Part shown: positions 46,090 to 63,174 of the stretch, piece by piece
How the letters are laid out: each line of letters starts with the position of its first letter
Numbering within the stretch: position 1 is the first letter of the stretch
Source of the DNA: Cacajao melanocephalus
Lineage: Eukaryota; Chordata; Mammalia; Primates; Pitheciidae
Assembly (NCBI GenBank): GCA_963573385.1
Contig: CAUYLG010004908.1
Location: forward strand, 1 to 64,000
Direction of reading: 5' to 3'
Length of the DNA: 64,000 bases
The notes under the pieces: model-generated
What the model saw: only the letters and a program-made list of their open reading frames with translations
What the model was told of the DNA's origin: nothing
Database searches by the model: none
Position numbers and translations under genes: made by a program

Positions 46090-46432
46090 GTGCTGTTTCA
46101 GTGTGTTCATGCTGCTATAATAAAATACCATTACCTGGGTGGCTTATAAACATCAGGAATTTGTTTCTCACAGTTCTGGAGGATGGGAAGTCCAAAGTCA
46201 AGGTGATAGCAGATTCCATGTATGATGAGGGCCTGCTTCATAGATGTCCATCTTTTCACCGTAACCTCACATGGTAGAGAGGTGAGATAGCTCTCAGGGG
46301 TCTCTTTGATAAGGGCACTAATTCCATGACCTAATCACCCCCAGCGGCCCCACCTCCTAACACCATCACCTTGAGGGTTAGAATTTCAACATATGAATTT
46401 TAGGGGGACACTAATTTTCAGTCCATAGTATA
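46090..46432 (-). mobile_element. Solo LTR, ERVL-MaLR (MST/MLT1-like)
   Basis: On the plus strand: 'gtgttcatgctgctataata', 'acctgggtggcttataaaca', 'ctcacagttctggaggatgg', 'atgacctaatcacccccagc', 'ccccacctcctaacaccatc', 'caacatatgaattttagggg', ending at 'cagtccatagta'. The order is that of a MaLR-type LTR read backwards. No internal retroviral region is present. The subfamily is uncertain. Confidence 0.7.
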
Positions 46433-47408
<976 letters not shown>

Positions 47409-48099
47409 GTTAGTTTCCCAAAATGTGGTTTGGGATCAATGGTAAACACTCCATCTGCTGAGCTTCAAATTATACAGGAAAGCACAAAGAATGAGCCCCT
47501 TCCCTCTTTTTGTCCTGCCCTTCTAGTCAGTTGTTTTTGAGGTCTAAAGGCCTTCTTTTCCTTTATCAAGGACCCTTAGTTTGTTTGCTCTGGGCTTTGG
47601 GGAGGGTGAATTTCTATTCTAGATGGAGATATTAGGTTCATGACAAATGCTAGAGGCAGCTCATGACTTTGTACTAGACTGAGTCACTCTGGCCAGAAAG
47701 AACAGTTTGGTAACTCTGCAATCTACCTACTGCAAACAAGCCATGATTTGGTTTGGTTTTAGGTCTAATTATATAAAAAGTGAGTCAGGGTTTTTGAGTA
47801 CGCCCTGCCTTTACTCAGGGTGTGACAGGCTGTTGTTTTTGTCTGTTTTGGCCCTCTCAGTGAAAGGTGTAACTGTTTTGACCACATAAAAATACTTACA
47901 AAAAATTAATACTTAACATTGTATATATGCCGATGATGGTCAGATCATGACAAACAACAATACTAAGCTCAAAAAGTGAAACATTCAGTTAAGCCTTTTC
48001 CCCTTTAAACTCAAGCGGTGGGTGGGGATGAAACAAGGGGAAACAAAGGGATGTGCAATGGGCCAGTCTTTTCCCCACTAGGCCAGCTCCTCATTCCAG
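47409..48099. other. Intronic unique sequence
   Basis: Nothing recognised except a possible hAT-end trace (tttcccaaaatgtggtttgg) at 47413. Confidence 0.4.
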
Positions 48100-48520
48100 A
48101 GGCTCACCCGCTAAGCTCTGGCACCACTGACCCCTCCCCAGGTCCTGCTGCTGCACACCCCAGGCTCCCTCCTGCTGGGGCCGCTCCCTGAGTGCTTCCC
48201 CTTGTCCCCACCTGTCTCTTGTCCACATGGCAAGCATCTGCTTGGACTTAAGTATCGGGCACCGCCATGCCTTCCGCTGTGCAGGCCTTCCTTGCCCTGG
48301 GTAGAAGAGTCTGCCCTTTCTTAAGATCCCCTAGAGGAACCTGCACAGATGCCAAGCGTCAAACCTGGAATACTTTCCAACATGTGTGTGACTGCAAGGC
48401 CTCCTCCCCTGCTGGATGGTGACCCCAAGGGGAGAGGGCTTTGTTTTGTTTATTTCTGTGTCACCTGTGCCTAGCACAGAGCCTGGCATTTCTAGTTGTC
48501 CATATATAGTTGTGAACTTG
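48100..48520 (+). repeat. Possible L2-derived, GC-rich segment
   Basis: The second half reads 'ctgctggatggtgaccccaa', 'ggggagagggctttgttttg', 'tcacctgtgcctagcacaga', 'gcctggca', the order of an L2 3' end. The first half is GC-rich and unassigned. Confidence 0.4.
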
Positions 48521-48879
48521 CTCTATAGAAACAATAATTGACCTGTTAACATGAGGTTATGCTTTTTGCACCTAAATCTATAGTCAGCTCTATGTGTCGA
48601 GTTAGAACAAAATTGAAACTCTTTCTAGTGTCTCAGACAGGGTTAGAACAATTTCCTGGTTTCAGCCACATGCTTTGGCCTGGATGGTACAGCAACTACA
48701 AAAAGAGCTAATTATACAACAGAGGGTAGCACAGGAAATGACTTTAAACTGTGACTCAAATTCTCCGTATCCCCTTGACAATACATCCTTACATGGTTAA
48801 TCCCTGCCAACACAATATTGCAGAGAGGTTCAAGAACGAAGCCTACTAGATAAGACTGCAGGTTTTGCACTGGCACTAA

Positions 48880-49085
48880 GAGGACGGGCTCGGAATCAGA
48901 GAATCTAGGTTCTTACTGGCTTCCCTTGTAACCTTGGGCAAGTTACTTAATTTCTCTGAACTTCAGTGTCCCCATTTATAAACTAGCATTGCATAGGGTC
49001 GTTATGAGGACTAAACAAATCAATTTGAATGAAGACTCAGAACAGTACCTGGTACATAGTGAAGCAGTCAGTAAATACGAGTATC
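48880..49085 (+). repeat. MIR element, well preserved
   Basis: 'gggctcggaatcagagaatc', 'cttgggcaagttacttaatt', 'tctctgaacttcagtgtccc', 'catttataaactagcattgc', 'gtcgttatgaggactaaaca', 'gtacctggtacatagtgaag'. Its 3' end abuts the Alu at 49090. Confidence 0.88.
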
Positions 49086-49089
49086 TTTT

Positions 49090-49647
<558 letters not shown>

Positions 49648-50820
49648 AATGTTAGTACCATTTTTAAAGCTATTCATTCAGCTACTAGTTTAAATTCAAA
49701 ACTTATTTCAACTGGGCAATCAGTATCAGTGTCTATCCTATGTTTTCTGTATAACAATGCTGAGAAATAAAGATAAATGTAATTAACATTTTAAACATTT
49801 ACAGTAAGGATACACTAACACATTCCACAGGGCTAATTACTCTATTGTAACTATTTCATAAATTGCACGGAAAGCCTGACAAGCCTCCTGGTCAACTTTG
49901 ACAAAAGATTATGTGAGACAAAAGCCAAGGAAATACAAAATTAACATTGTTGTTACTCCTTATCAGACCACAGACAAAGCCAGACTCCAACAGTCCAGAG
50001 TGAAGGAAACAGGTTGTTGGCTTTTGATTGGAATTTCCTAGGATTGTTACCATGTAGTACAAGATTAATCTAAATGTTGTTTTGTGCATCAACAAACTTA
50101 TGTGGAATGTATCAGAATAATACAATAAAGGCTTAGGTTTCTATGTGAACAAAACCGCTTTCAAAAATGTATCACAACCAGGCTGATTAAGAAAGGCCTA
50201 TAAATAAGTTAGTTTGCTGCTTAGTGGGGGTGGGAGGAATACACAGGCTAAATAAACAAACAAATGTGCAGGAAAATCAAACATTTTCAAATGAGCTTTT
50301 TTCTTTAAGTAGGTATAACTCAAATCCAGTTGTACGCTAGGACCACCCAGTATTTTCAAGATAGTGCATGCTTGGGCATTTTAAACCATAGCGCCAAGCT
50401 ACTACCATCACCACCTCAACAACAAAACTTTAGAGCACACGCCGTACACTGACTCACTCCATCCTCCCAGCAGTACCCTCCACAGCTGGTAAATGGATGT
50501 TCCAAGCAGAAGGGAGAAACCTGCAACACACCACAAGTAGGTACCTATTTTTGCCCTGATATGTCACAGTCAGAGAAAAGGGCAAAATTGAAGCAGCTGA
50601 CCAATACTATTTCAACAACAGGATGTTCCCATGGAGACTGTGGCAAAAGATGTCTTTCAGAGTATATGTAATTCCACAAAAATAGCAGTTAAAACCAGTA
50701 CAGCATCAGGCAGAATGAATGACAATTTCAGGTTAGAAATAACCAAATGCTCAGCCTCTAATTTGTTTTCTTCTGTTTTGAGGGATAAAACAGAGAAATA
50801 AAGAGTGTGCTGGAAATTCA
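49648..50820. other. Intronic unique sequence
   Basis: No repeat or exon recognised. Confidence 0.4.
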
Positions 50821-50839
50821 GGGAATGCACTTCAAATCT

Positions 50840-50864
50840 CTTTCTTCTTCCTCCTCCTCCTCCA

Positions 50865-50896
<32 letters not shown>

Positions 50897-50950
50897 TTCT
50901 TTCTCTCTCTCTCTTTTCTCTTCCCTCCTCCTCCTCCACCTCCTCCTCTG
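50840..50950 (+). repeat. Compound microsatellite: (TTC/CTC)n, (CA)n, (CT)n, (CTC)n
   Basis: Runs of tcctcctcctcc, then about 16 CA units with one interruption, then ctctctctctct, then a second cctcctcctcc tract. The adjacent short frames are its translation. Confidence 0.95.
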
Positions 50951-51460
50951 TGTAAAAGGCCTTTAATTAGCTCACATCCTATCCTGACTAGGGCTGCCTA
51001 ATACATTCTGACACCAGCCTGTTGGCCAGGCGGTGGGGTCTAAGTGCAGGCCTGATTAGCAGGATCCCAGCGGATCCCCTGCCGCTCTTATCTCCACAGA
51101 TGCCTGATGAGTTTGGTATCTTCCTCCCAGCCCTCCCGGGAAGCTGCCCCAGCAGGTGCCCATTGGCAATAGTTTTGTGTTACAGGCCTGAATGAATGAT
51201 CCCCGCAGGAGCTGCCGACTGTTTTCACAGACACAGAAGGCAGTCAAAAGTCCACTGCGTGAACTTGGAATGACCCCAGCTGCAGAGTCACTGGCGGGTT
51301 CATCAGGAGGGCAGGCACGCTTTATTAAACAACTAATACTCTTCACAGATAACTTTCTGAAAAAGCAAAAGTGTTAACTCTTTGCAATCTTGCTCTGACA
51401 AAATACTTCAGCTGTGGCAGGGCTCCCTGCGTGATTGAGAGTCTGAACCTAAATGGGGGC
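50951..51460. promoter_or_regulatory. Repeat-free candidate regulatory block beside a microsatellite
   Basis: Seen: about 500 bp with no recognised transposon, mixed GC, a homeodomain-type core (tttaattagctc, 50962 on), GATA-like cttatct and scattered CpGs, flanked by Alu-rich intron. Inference only: this resembles a conserved non-coding element. No splice-bounded open frame is present. Confidence 0.25.
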
Positions 51461-51913
51461 TGTGAGATGGAGGAACAGCGCCAGCAGGGACCATGATTTC
51501 ATCTGGCCTGAAGGAAGGTTGGACTCAGTCACCATTTGGTCTACTTTTTTTTTTAAGTGCTCCAGATTAAAGTAAAAAGGCAAAGAGCAAAGGTTTTGAG
51601 CACCTACTCTAATGAGGACAGTGTGGCCGGAATTGGCCTGACAGAGCCCCCAGCCAGGCCAGCTCCTAGGCACCAACGGAACAAGAGGGTGTCCCCTGGC
51701 TTGTTCTGCCACATGCCTGTGGCACCCTCGCAGACATGCGTGGGCCACCGTGGGGCTTCCACTTTAAGTTACCAGGAGAGAAAAGTACTAAGGTACTAAG
51801 CTGTGAAAAAGGCAATTGCAAATGCTCATCATTTATGGGGCTGGCAGGGAAGTCATTTTGTTGGCAGCAGCCAGATGCTGTGCAGTGAGTTCTTTTTAGA
51901 AGGAAGATTCAGA
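51461..51913. other. Intronic unique sequence
   Basis: Nothing recognised; the 80-99-codon frames on both strands overlap each other and have no family. Confidence 0.35.
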
Positions 51914-52329
<416 letters not shown>

Positions 52330-52480
52330 TCATACTAGATCTGTAGCCAGAAGGCCTGGGTTTGAGGGCTGGCCCTGCGACTAATTAGCTGTGAGAACCT
52401 TACAGGGTCTCAGTTTCTCTACCTATAATTTGAGATGGCTAAAGGCTGACCTTAAGGTTCTTTCCCAAATCTGCTATCCA
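52330..52480 (+). repeat. MIR element, 5' to middle part
   Basis: 'ccagaaggcctgggtttgag', 'ctaattagctgtgagaacct', 'gggtctcagtttctctacct', 'ataatttgagatggctaaag'. Confidence 0.75.
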
Positions 52481-52682
52481 AAGAGTTTCTACAGAAGTAT
52501 CAGAGATTATAAGAGACAGCATCTGGGAAAAGCTATCGTAGCTTTGCCATGTTCTGCTGGAATAACTATGAAAAGTTTTAGTGTTGAGACATGTCTTAGG
52601 AAGAATACAAGATGGGGTTAGATAGAAAGGCAGAAGTTAGAGAGTTTAAGTTATATGAAATATTATTAAAACTAGGCTTCTT

Positions 52683-52968
52683 GGCCGGGCACAGTGGCTC
52701 ACTCCTGTAATCCCAGCAGTTTGGGAGACTGAGGCAGGTGGATCACGAGGTCAGGAGATCGAGACCATCCTTACCAACATGGTAAAACCCGTCTCTACTA
52801 AAAATACAAAAATTAGCTGGGTGTGGTGACGCGTGCCTGTAATCCCAACTACTCAGAAGACTGAGGCAGGCGAATCCCTTGAATCAGGGAGTCGGAGGTT
52901 GCATGAGCCAAGATCGTCCCACTGTACTCCAGCCTGGCAACAGAGTGAGATTCTGTCTCAAAAACAAA
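52683..52968 (+). mobile_element. AluY-like, with TSD
   Basis: 'ggccgggcacagtggctcac', 'ggagatcgagaccatcctta'; TSD actaggcttct before (about 52671-52681) and after (about 52971-52981). Confidence 0.95.
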
Positions 52969-52983
52969 CAACTAGGCTTCTCA

Positions 52984-53455
52984 CCAAATTCAATTTTTTA
53001 ACATAAGTTAGAAATGGTTCACTGTTACATTTTTTACCTTTTACAGAGAAACAAGTGGGAAATTCTCCCTGTGTTTAGTCCTAAGAACTTTTATCTCTCC
53101 ATATAATTTATTCACCGAGGCACCTCAATTTGTCGCGTTAATTGATTTCTAAGCAACTCTGTTGTAGCAATCCTACAACTTTCACTTGATGGTTCTACTG
53201 GACACAAAATCCAAACAGACTTGTAAAATGTCTCTGGCTTCCCCCTTTTGCTTTGTTTCTTGGTGACTGTAGGACTGGAGATTTGCATGACCCATTGAGA
53301 CTGCAGAACCAAGCATTCGCACCATCTGGCATGGGTGCTAGGGAAGCAAGGCCCTCTTGGAAGCAAGATGTTTCACAGCTGTCTACATGGCGTCAGAAGC
53401 TCTTCTGGCTCTCCTTTCAGAAGGCAGGAAAAGAGTGGGCTCAGAGTTTGTGAAG
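52984..53455. other. Intronic unique sequence
   Basis: Nothing recognised. Confidence 0.35.
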
Positions 53456-53640
53456 CCTGAGCACCAGCCCCTGGTTCTAACACTGACTGCACGAACTTGG
53501 CAAAACCTTTTAACCTGTATAACTTAATTTCCCAACACTGGAAGGGAAGTGATAATCATACCTGACCTGCTGGCCCCACTGGGATGTTGCAAGGTTAAAT
53601 TATCTCACAGAGACATGAAAGTGCTTTAATTCCTGAAGGA
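53456..53640 (+). repeat. MIR element (first of two adjacent)
   Basis: 'gcccctggttctaacactga', 'cgaacttggcaaaacctttt', 'ataatcatacctgacctgct', 'gatgttgcaaggttaaatta'. Confidence 0.75.
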
Positions 53641-53659
53641 GGAAGGAGTGCTTTCTAGA

Positions 53660-53890
53660 GCAGCAGTGTGGTCTTTGGAAAAGAGCCTGGGGCTGTAAAG
53701 GAGCCCTGAGTCCTGGTCCTCTTCCACAGCTCCCTGTTTGACCCTCCAGAAGTTAATTACCTTAACTGTGACTCAATTTCTTCATCTGTCAAATGGGGAT
53801 AATACTTGACTCTTTAATGCATAAGTTTGTGAAGATTAAATAATAACAGGAAGATGCTACAAAGGTTGAACTGCTATAAAACTACAAGGT
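53660..53890 (+). repeat. MIR element (second of two adjacent)
   Basis: 'agcagtgtggtctttggaaa', 'ttaattaccttaactgtgac', 'tcaatttcttcatctgtcaa', 'atggggataatacttgac', 'gtgaagattaaataataaca'. Same orientation as the previous MIR, separated by about 20 bp. Confidence 0.8.
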
Positions 53891-54497
53891 GCCATTAGTG
53901 CCTCTTCTTTTGTAACTAACTTTGACATGATCCTTGCTAATTTCAAAGTTACCAATAAAGAGAAAATTACCTCAATGGCCACAATATCCTACTTTGAACA
54001 TTACAATGGGAACAAAACTAAGACAAGGGGCTGTTTTGGGAAGCATGTTCTGCTTAATTTTCATTTCAGTGAAAACAATTAAAGTTAAGGTTTCCAAACC
54101 AATGTCTTATGATATAAATTCAATAGCTCACAGGAAATGTTTACTTAAACATTTTCCTTGAATAAAGCAAACAAATATTTCCCATAAATATTTTTTTAAT
54201 TCATTAGATTAAGAGGGACTAGGGTTTCCTCTCTTTCCCCTAAACCAGTTTCCTGCTACCTTAAGCCAGGCCTAGGTTCTATCAATAGTGCACACCTGGG
54301 CTCATCAGAGCCAGGTCAGTATCTGCTAAGCGCTTGCTGTGCCCCAGTTCTATGCTAGACCTGAGACATGGGGAAGGGAGGAGAAGAAATAGGATCCTAA
54401 AAGTCAATGTCCTTTTCTGATCTATATTGCTATAGTACAATTTGGCCAGTCACCAGCTTACAGATATGTTTGGGGGGAAAGTTGTAAATCAACTTTT
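53891..54497. other. Intronic unique sequence
   Basis: A weak MIR-like trace at 54290-54390 (ctgctaagcgcttgctgtgc); otherwise nothing recognised. Confidence 0.35.
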
Positions 54498-54511
54498 AAA
54501 AAGTTTGTTTG

Positions 54512-55590
<1,079 letters not shown>

Positions 55591-55599
55591 AGAAGAAAA

Positions 55600-56738
<1,139 letters not shown>

Positions 56739-57090
56739 AGCACAGCTGTCCCTCAGTATCTGCTGGGTTTTGGTTCCTGGACATCCAGCAGACACCATCC
56801 ATCCACAGATGCTAAAGTCCCTGATATAAAATAGTATGGTATTTGTATACAACCTACACATATCTTCCTGTGTATAAATCATCACTAGATTATTTATAAT
56901 GCATTATTTTACTATGCAAATGCTACGTAAATAGCTGTTATTCTGTATGCTTCAGGGAATAATGATAAAGGAGAAAATATGTACGTGTTCAGTACAAATA
57001 CAACTATCCTTTTTTTTTTTTTTGGTTTTGATCTGTGGCTGGTTAAATTCATGAATACAGAACCCACAGATATAGAGGGCTAACTGTGCT
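56739..57090 (-). mobile_element. Tigger/pogo-type DNA transposon, complete ends
   Basis: Terminal inverted repeats: agcacagctgtccctcagta at the left and ctatagagggctaactgtgct-like at the right. The interior has 'gatgctaaagtccctgatat', 'atcactagattatttataat', 'gggaataatgataaaggaga', as in the copy at 26470-26782. Strand is arbitrary. Non-coding. Confidence 0.8.
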
Positions 57091-57139
57091 GTCCAGCAAT
57101 GCTGCAGGAGTTAGCAGAGCTAGGAAGAAGTGCAAAGCC

Positions 57140-57267
57140 CTACCACTTTTTCTCTGGCCATCTTGAGCAAAGTTATTTACTTCCACTGGGTCTCTGTTTC
57201 TTCATCTATAAAATGGTAAAAAACTGCAACCTCTGTCTCCTAGAAGTGATAATAATAATAATGACAG
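57140..57267 (+). repeat. MIR, left part, interrupted by an Alu
   Basis: 'ccatcttgagcaaagttatt', 'ctgggtctctgtttcttcat', 'ctataaaatggtaaaaaact'; it resumes after the Alu at about 57590 ('aacaccatctagctagtttc', 'aaggatcaaagatatgtaaa'). Confidence 0.7.
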
Positions 57268-58465
<1,198 letters not shown>

Positions 58466-58479
58466 AAATTACAGTTGGA

Positions 58480-58775
<296 letters not shown>

Positions 58776-59009
58776 AAATTACAGCTGGAAAATTCCAAGA
58801 CCCAACATAGAAGACTGCTTGAGCTTTACTTTTAAATAATAATGTTGTTTCCAATGGCTTGCGGTTTTGCTTCTACAATGTTTTGAGTTTGGTAAAAGAT
58901 TATACCTGAGAAGTTGCATTGTGTAGAGGAAAAATAGAGGCTGCTTCCCAAATTAATTTTTTTCTAAAACTTCTATTTCCAATAGTGAGTCATTATTAAA
59001 CTTAAATCA

Positions 59010-59165
59010 AGGTTCCTGATGACTCTAATTTTTCTCATCTGTAAAATGTGCTTAATCCTCCCTCCCTCCCTCCCTTCTTCCTATTGAGTACTTGTGAAAG
59101 TTACATGAGAGAGCATACGGAAAGATCCTAGGCCCATATCTGACATAATAAATGATGGCTATACT
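59010..59165 (+). repeat. MIR element with internal (CCCT)n
   Basis: 'tttctcatctgtaaaatgtg', a cctccctccctcccttcttc run, 'gtgaaagttacatgagagag', 'aataaatgatggcta'. Confidence 0.7.
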
Positions 59166-59185
59166 CTTCACATCGCTTTCTGATG

Positions 59186-59509
<324 letters not shown>

Positions 59510-59520
59510 TGATTTTTAAG

Positions 59521-61425
59521 TGTGATACTGACCAACATATTCCCTCTTTCTCCTAAGAATATACTTTGATTTAGCTTTTCCTCAAGATGGAAATAGACTT
59601 TGAAAGAACAATTATAAGAGAAAGTCATTTTTTAAAAAAAATAGAACCTTCCAAACAAAATGAGTGTCTTGAAAATTTTACCTCATCTAAAGTTTGTCAC
59701 AATTTTTCAAGAAAGGCCAAAGACTGATATGAAGAATAACTGAATTACAGAAAAGAAATGCATGACCACAATGCTGAGGGTCGCCAGCCAACCTAAGAAT
59801 GCTTGAACATATGATTCCTTTATAAACCATGTTTACTCTAGGGTAGAAAACCACTACTCTTGGGGGACACAAATATTTTCTGTCTTTTCAACTTAGCAAC
59901 TGAACATACTTTTCCACCACACAGGCTCCAGTTTTGGAAGATCAAGTGAATTCCTCTCAAATATGACATGTTCAGGCCTAAAAAACAAAAAATCTTAAGA
60001 AGCTTGTTCTTAACTGAACTACTATTAGGAAATGAGGAAGTTTTGAACTTTTTCTGTCTTTCTGTTTCAAAAACAGGACATGAATAGTGGCATCATTCAT
60101 TCCCTACTCTGTCACTTTTGGCTGCTTGAGTGCCTGATTAGGGTGGGAAAGGAGGGGAAAGCTAAATCCCGTTCACTTGGCTCCGTTGTGAGCAAGGCTG
60201 CTAAGTAGGGTACATGGGGACTGCCTGTGAATTCTGGTCACTTGCAGTTCTCATGACACCCACCCCGGCCCCCACAAACATACTTTTGTCTGATCCCCCC
60301 AGATGGTTGAGATTTGCCCAAGTTAGGGTGGGTAATTCAGCATCTATAATTTGTTTCTAACCAAAAAAAGCTCAGACTAAGGGAATCATTTTAGTACTCA
60401 AGATTATCAGAGGAAAATAAAACAAAAATTCTGATGCCAAAAATTTGAGTCATTTCCCTACATACAACTTGAAGGTACCTCCTCTTGGCTGGAAAAGAAA
60501 ACCCTCGGGTGACTTATTTAGGATCAAAGTCTTTTTGAAACTAGAAAGCCCTACATTCTCTAAGGGAAAGATCACTGTCTGAAGTGAATTTCATTTACCC
60601 TGAAGTTTTGTGCCAACTTAAATACACTAAAACCCCAATGCTTATGAGAAGGCATTCACCTATTACTTGCTTACAGGTACATGGAAAAGCTATTATGGGG
60701 ATAATCAGCTCAACTATAAAATGGAGCAGTCATACATAATGACAAAAACAGATACAAGCCATCAATTGCTGTTTCGCCTTCAGAATCCATGCAGGGACTC
60801 ACTCAGTGCATTCTTTTGTGCAAAGATAAAACTTTCACCTTGAATAAACATTGCTCTTAGTTTTGTTTGAGCCTCATAAATATAGTGACTGCAAAGTAAA
60901 CAACAAAAAAGTGCTGTTTCTTAAAGGCAGATGGACCCCTCTCCCTTCAACAAGGTCACAGTATATATCAAGTTGGCTGATGGCAGGGGCTGGCTGAGAG
61001 TCTCTGTGCAGGGACAGGAAAGTCAGTTTCCACTGGATCACTGCTAGGCACCAAATCTGGTGTCCCGGGACAAAGGGCTGGTGAAAGGTTTGCTTCAGAG
61101 AGAAGCAACTCCTCTGCACTGCTGTCCCAAATAGAAACCAAAGAAATAGAACAAAATTTTATTTAAAGTCCTAGCTAGATTTTCTACTGAACTATTTAAA
61201 CAGTCTGAATTTCTTGTTTTCTCTGTCTCAACTTGTTTGTATTTATCTTCAGACAGTTTTCCTAAAAGTTATCAAAGTTCACTGTGAGAACTAGGTAGAG
61301 CTTTTTGTTTGGTTTATTTTTTTTGTTGTTGTTGTTTTTATTTGTTTAACATATAGAGACATGTCTAGAATAAATCTTGTAGTTAAGTGAAACCTCAAAA
61401 GTCTAATTAAAAATGAGAATTGAGA
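59521..61425. other. Long unique intronic stretch
   Basis: About 1.9 kb with no recognised repeat or exon; a (TTG)n run at about 61323-61337. Confidence 0.45.
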
Positions 61426-61600
61426 TGCCAGTACAGAAGAGCCGCGTCTCAGCTCTGCAGTAACCTGGCTAATCTTGGAAAGTCACCTGACCTCTCTGGG
61501 CCTCGGTTTCTTAATTTACATAATGGGGCTAAAAATGCCTATCCAGCTACTGACCAGGTAATTCTGACAATAAAACGATATCACACGAGTAAAATCACGC
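61426..61600 (+). repeat. MIR element
   Basis: 'gtctcagctctgcagtaacc', 'tcttggaaagtcacctgacc', 'tctctgggcctcggtttctt', 'aatttacataatggggctaa'. Confidence 0.82.
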
Positions 61601-61856
61601 TTGCAATCCCCAAGGTTCTTATTGCCTATAAGGGAGATGGTGACAGCCACAAACAACCGAACACGAGAATGGCGGTGAGCACCAGCACTTCCTGAGGGCC
61701 TGCTTCGTGCCAACAATGCTACGATAGTGGTCACCGACCAGCTACACAGTGACGTCAAAGAGGCTTCTGGTGGGAAGTCAGCAGTAATTAATGTTTCATA
61801 TTCTCTGCAGTGCCTAGAAGAATGTCTTACAAACAAAAAGGAAAAACATCCTGTAA

Positions 61857-61880
61857 CAAAACAAAACAAAACAAAACAAG
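61857..61880 (+). repeat. (AAAAC)n microsatellite
   Basis: About five aaaac units. Confidence 0.9.
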
Positions 61881-61884
61881 ACCT

Positions 61885-61958
61885 TCAGAATTAGCTGGAC
61901 TTGGATTCAAATTCATCTCCAGCTGTGTGACCTAGAAGACTTAACTTCTCTCTCTCTC
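61885..61958 (+). repeat. MIR, left part, interrupted by an Alu
   Basis: 'cttggattcaaattcatctc', 'cagctgtgtgacctagaaga', 'cttaacttctctctctc'. It resumes after the Alu at 62271 and ends 'ggtgctcaacaaatatttgt' near 62345. Confidence 0.8.
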
Positions 61959-62270
<312 letters not shown>

Positions 62271-62345
62271 CAAGACTTAAGACAATGTATATAAAGAGTC
62301 TCTCACCAAGCCTAACAAACAGAAGGTGCTCAACAAATATTTGTG
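62271..62345 (+). repeat. MIR, right part
   Basis: Second piece of the MIR split by the Alu at 61959. Confidence 0.7.
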
Positions 62346-62884
62346 AATTAGTATATATTCCACAATGAAGTACAGTGTTTCAACCCTGTTCCTATACCTT
62401 TTCCTACTAATGCTGTTTATGCCAAGAAATCATCTAAAAAATTAGATCTTTATCAAATTCATAAAAAACAAAACTGATTTAAGACAATGAAACAATGGCT
62501 AAAACAACATAAAATAAAACACATTAACTAAAAACTGACAGAAAATTCACATCTTCTTGACACAAATTTGATCTGCAGAATCTGAGCTGGGAAATTTAGG
62601 CCTGGTAGAAATAAACACCACAAAGCAAAAGAGAAAAAAAGAAAACTACCATACAACTATAAAAGTTATCAGTAAAATTAACATGTAGCAAACAATGAAC
62701 AATGAATTCTAATTTCCATGAACAGACAATGACCATTATGAAAATAATTTCAATTAATAACATGACAAATTATGAAAATATCTGTATTCATAAGCACAGA
62801 ATCAAAACAAATGTGAGATCACAAAGGTACCCAGAATCAAAAGCATCCTACATTGACTTGATAAAGACATAATGCAGGAGATGA
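62346..62884. other. AT-rich intronic sequence
   Basis: Nothing recognised. Confidence 0.35.
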
Positions 62885-63174
62885 GGCCGGGTGCAGTGGC
62901 TCACGTGTGTAATCTCAGCACTTCTGCAGACGAAGGAGGGCAGATCACCTGAGGTCAGGAGTTCAAGACCAGCCTGGCCAACGTGGTGAAACCCCATCTC
63001 TACTAAAAATACAAATTAGTCGGGCATGGTGGCACATGCTTGTAATCTCAGCTACTCTGGAGGCTGAGGTGGGAGGATCACTTGAACCCTGGAGGCAGAG
63101 ATTATAGTAAGCCGAGACTGTACCACTGCGCTCCAGCCTGGGCGACAGAGTGAGACTCCATCTCAAAAAAAAAA
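62885..63174 (+). mobile_element. Alu (AluS-like), full length
   Basis: 'ggccgggtgcagtggctcac' to a short A10 tail. Confidence 0.95.
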
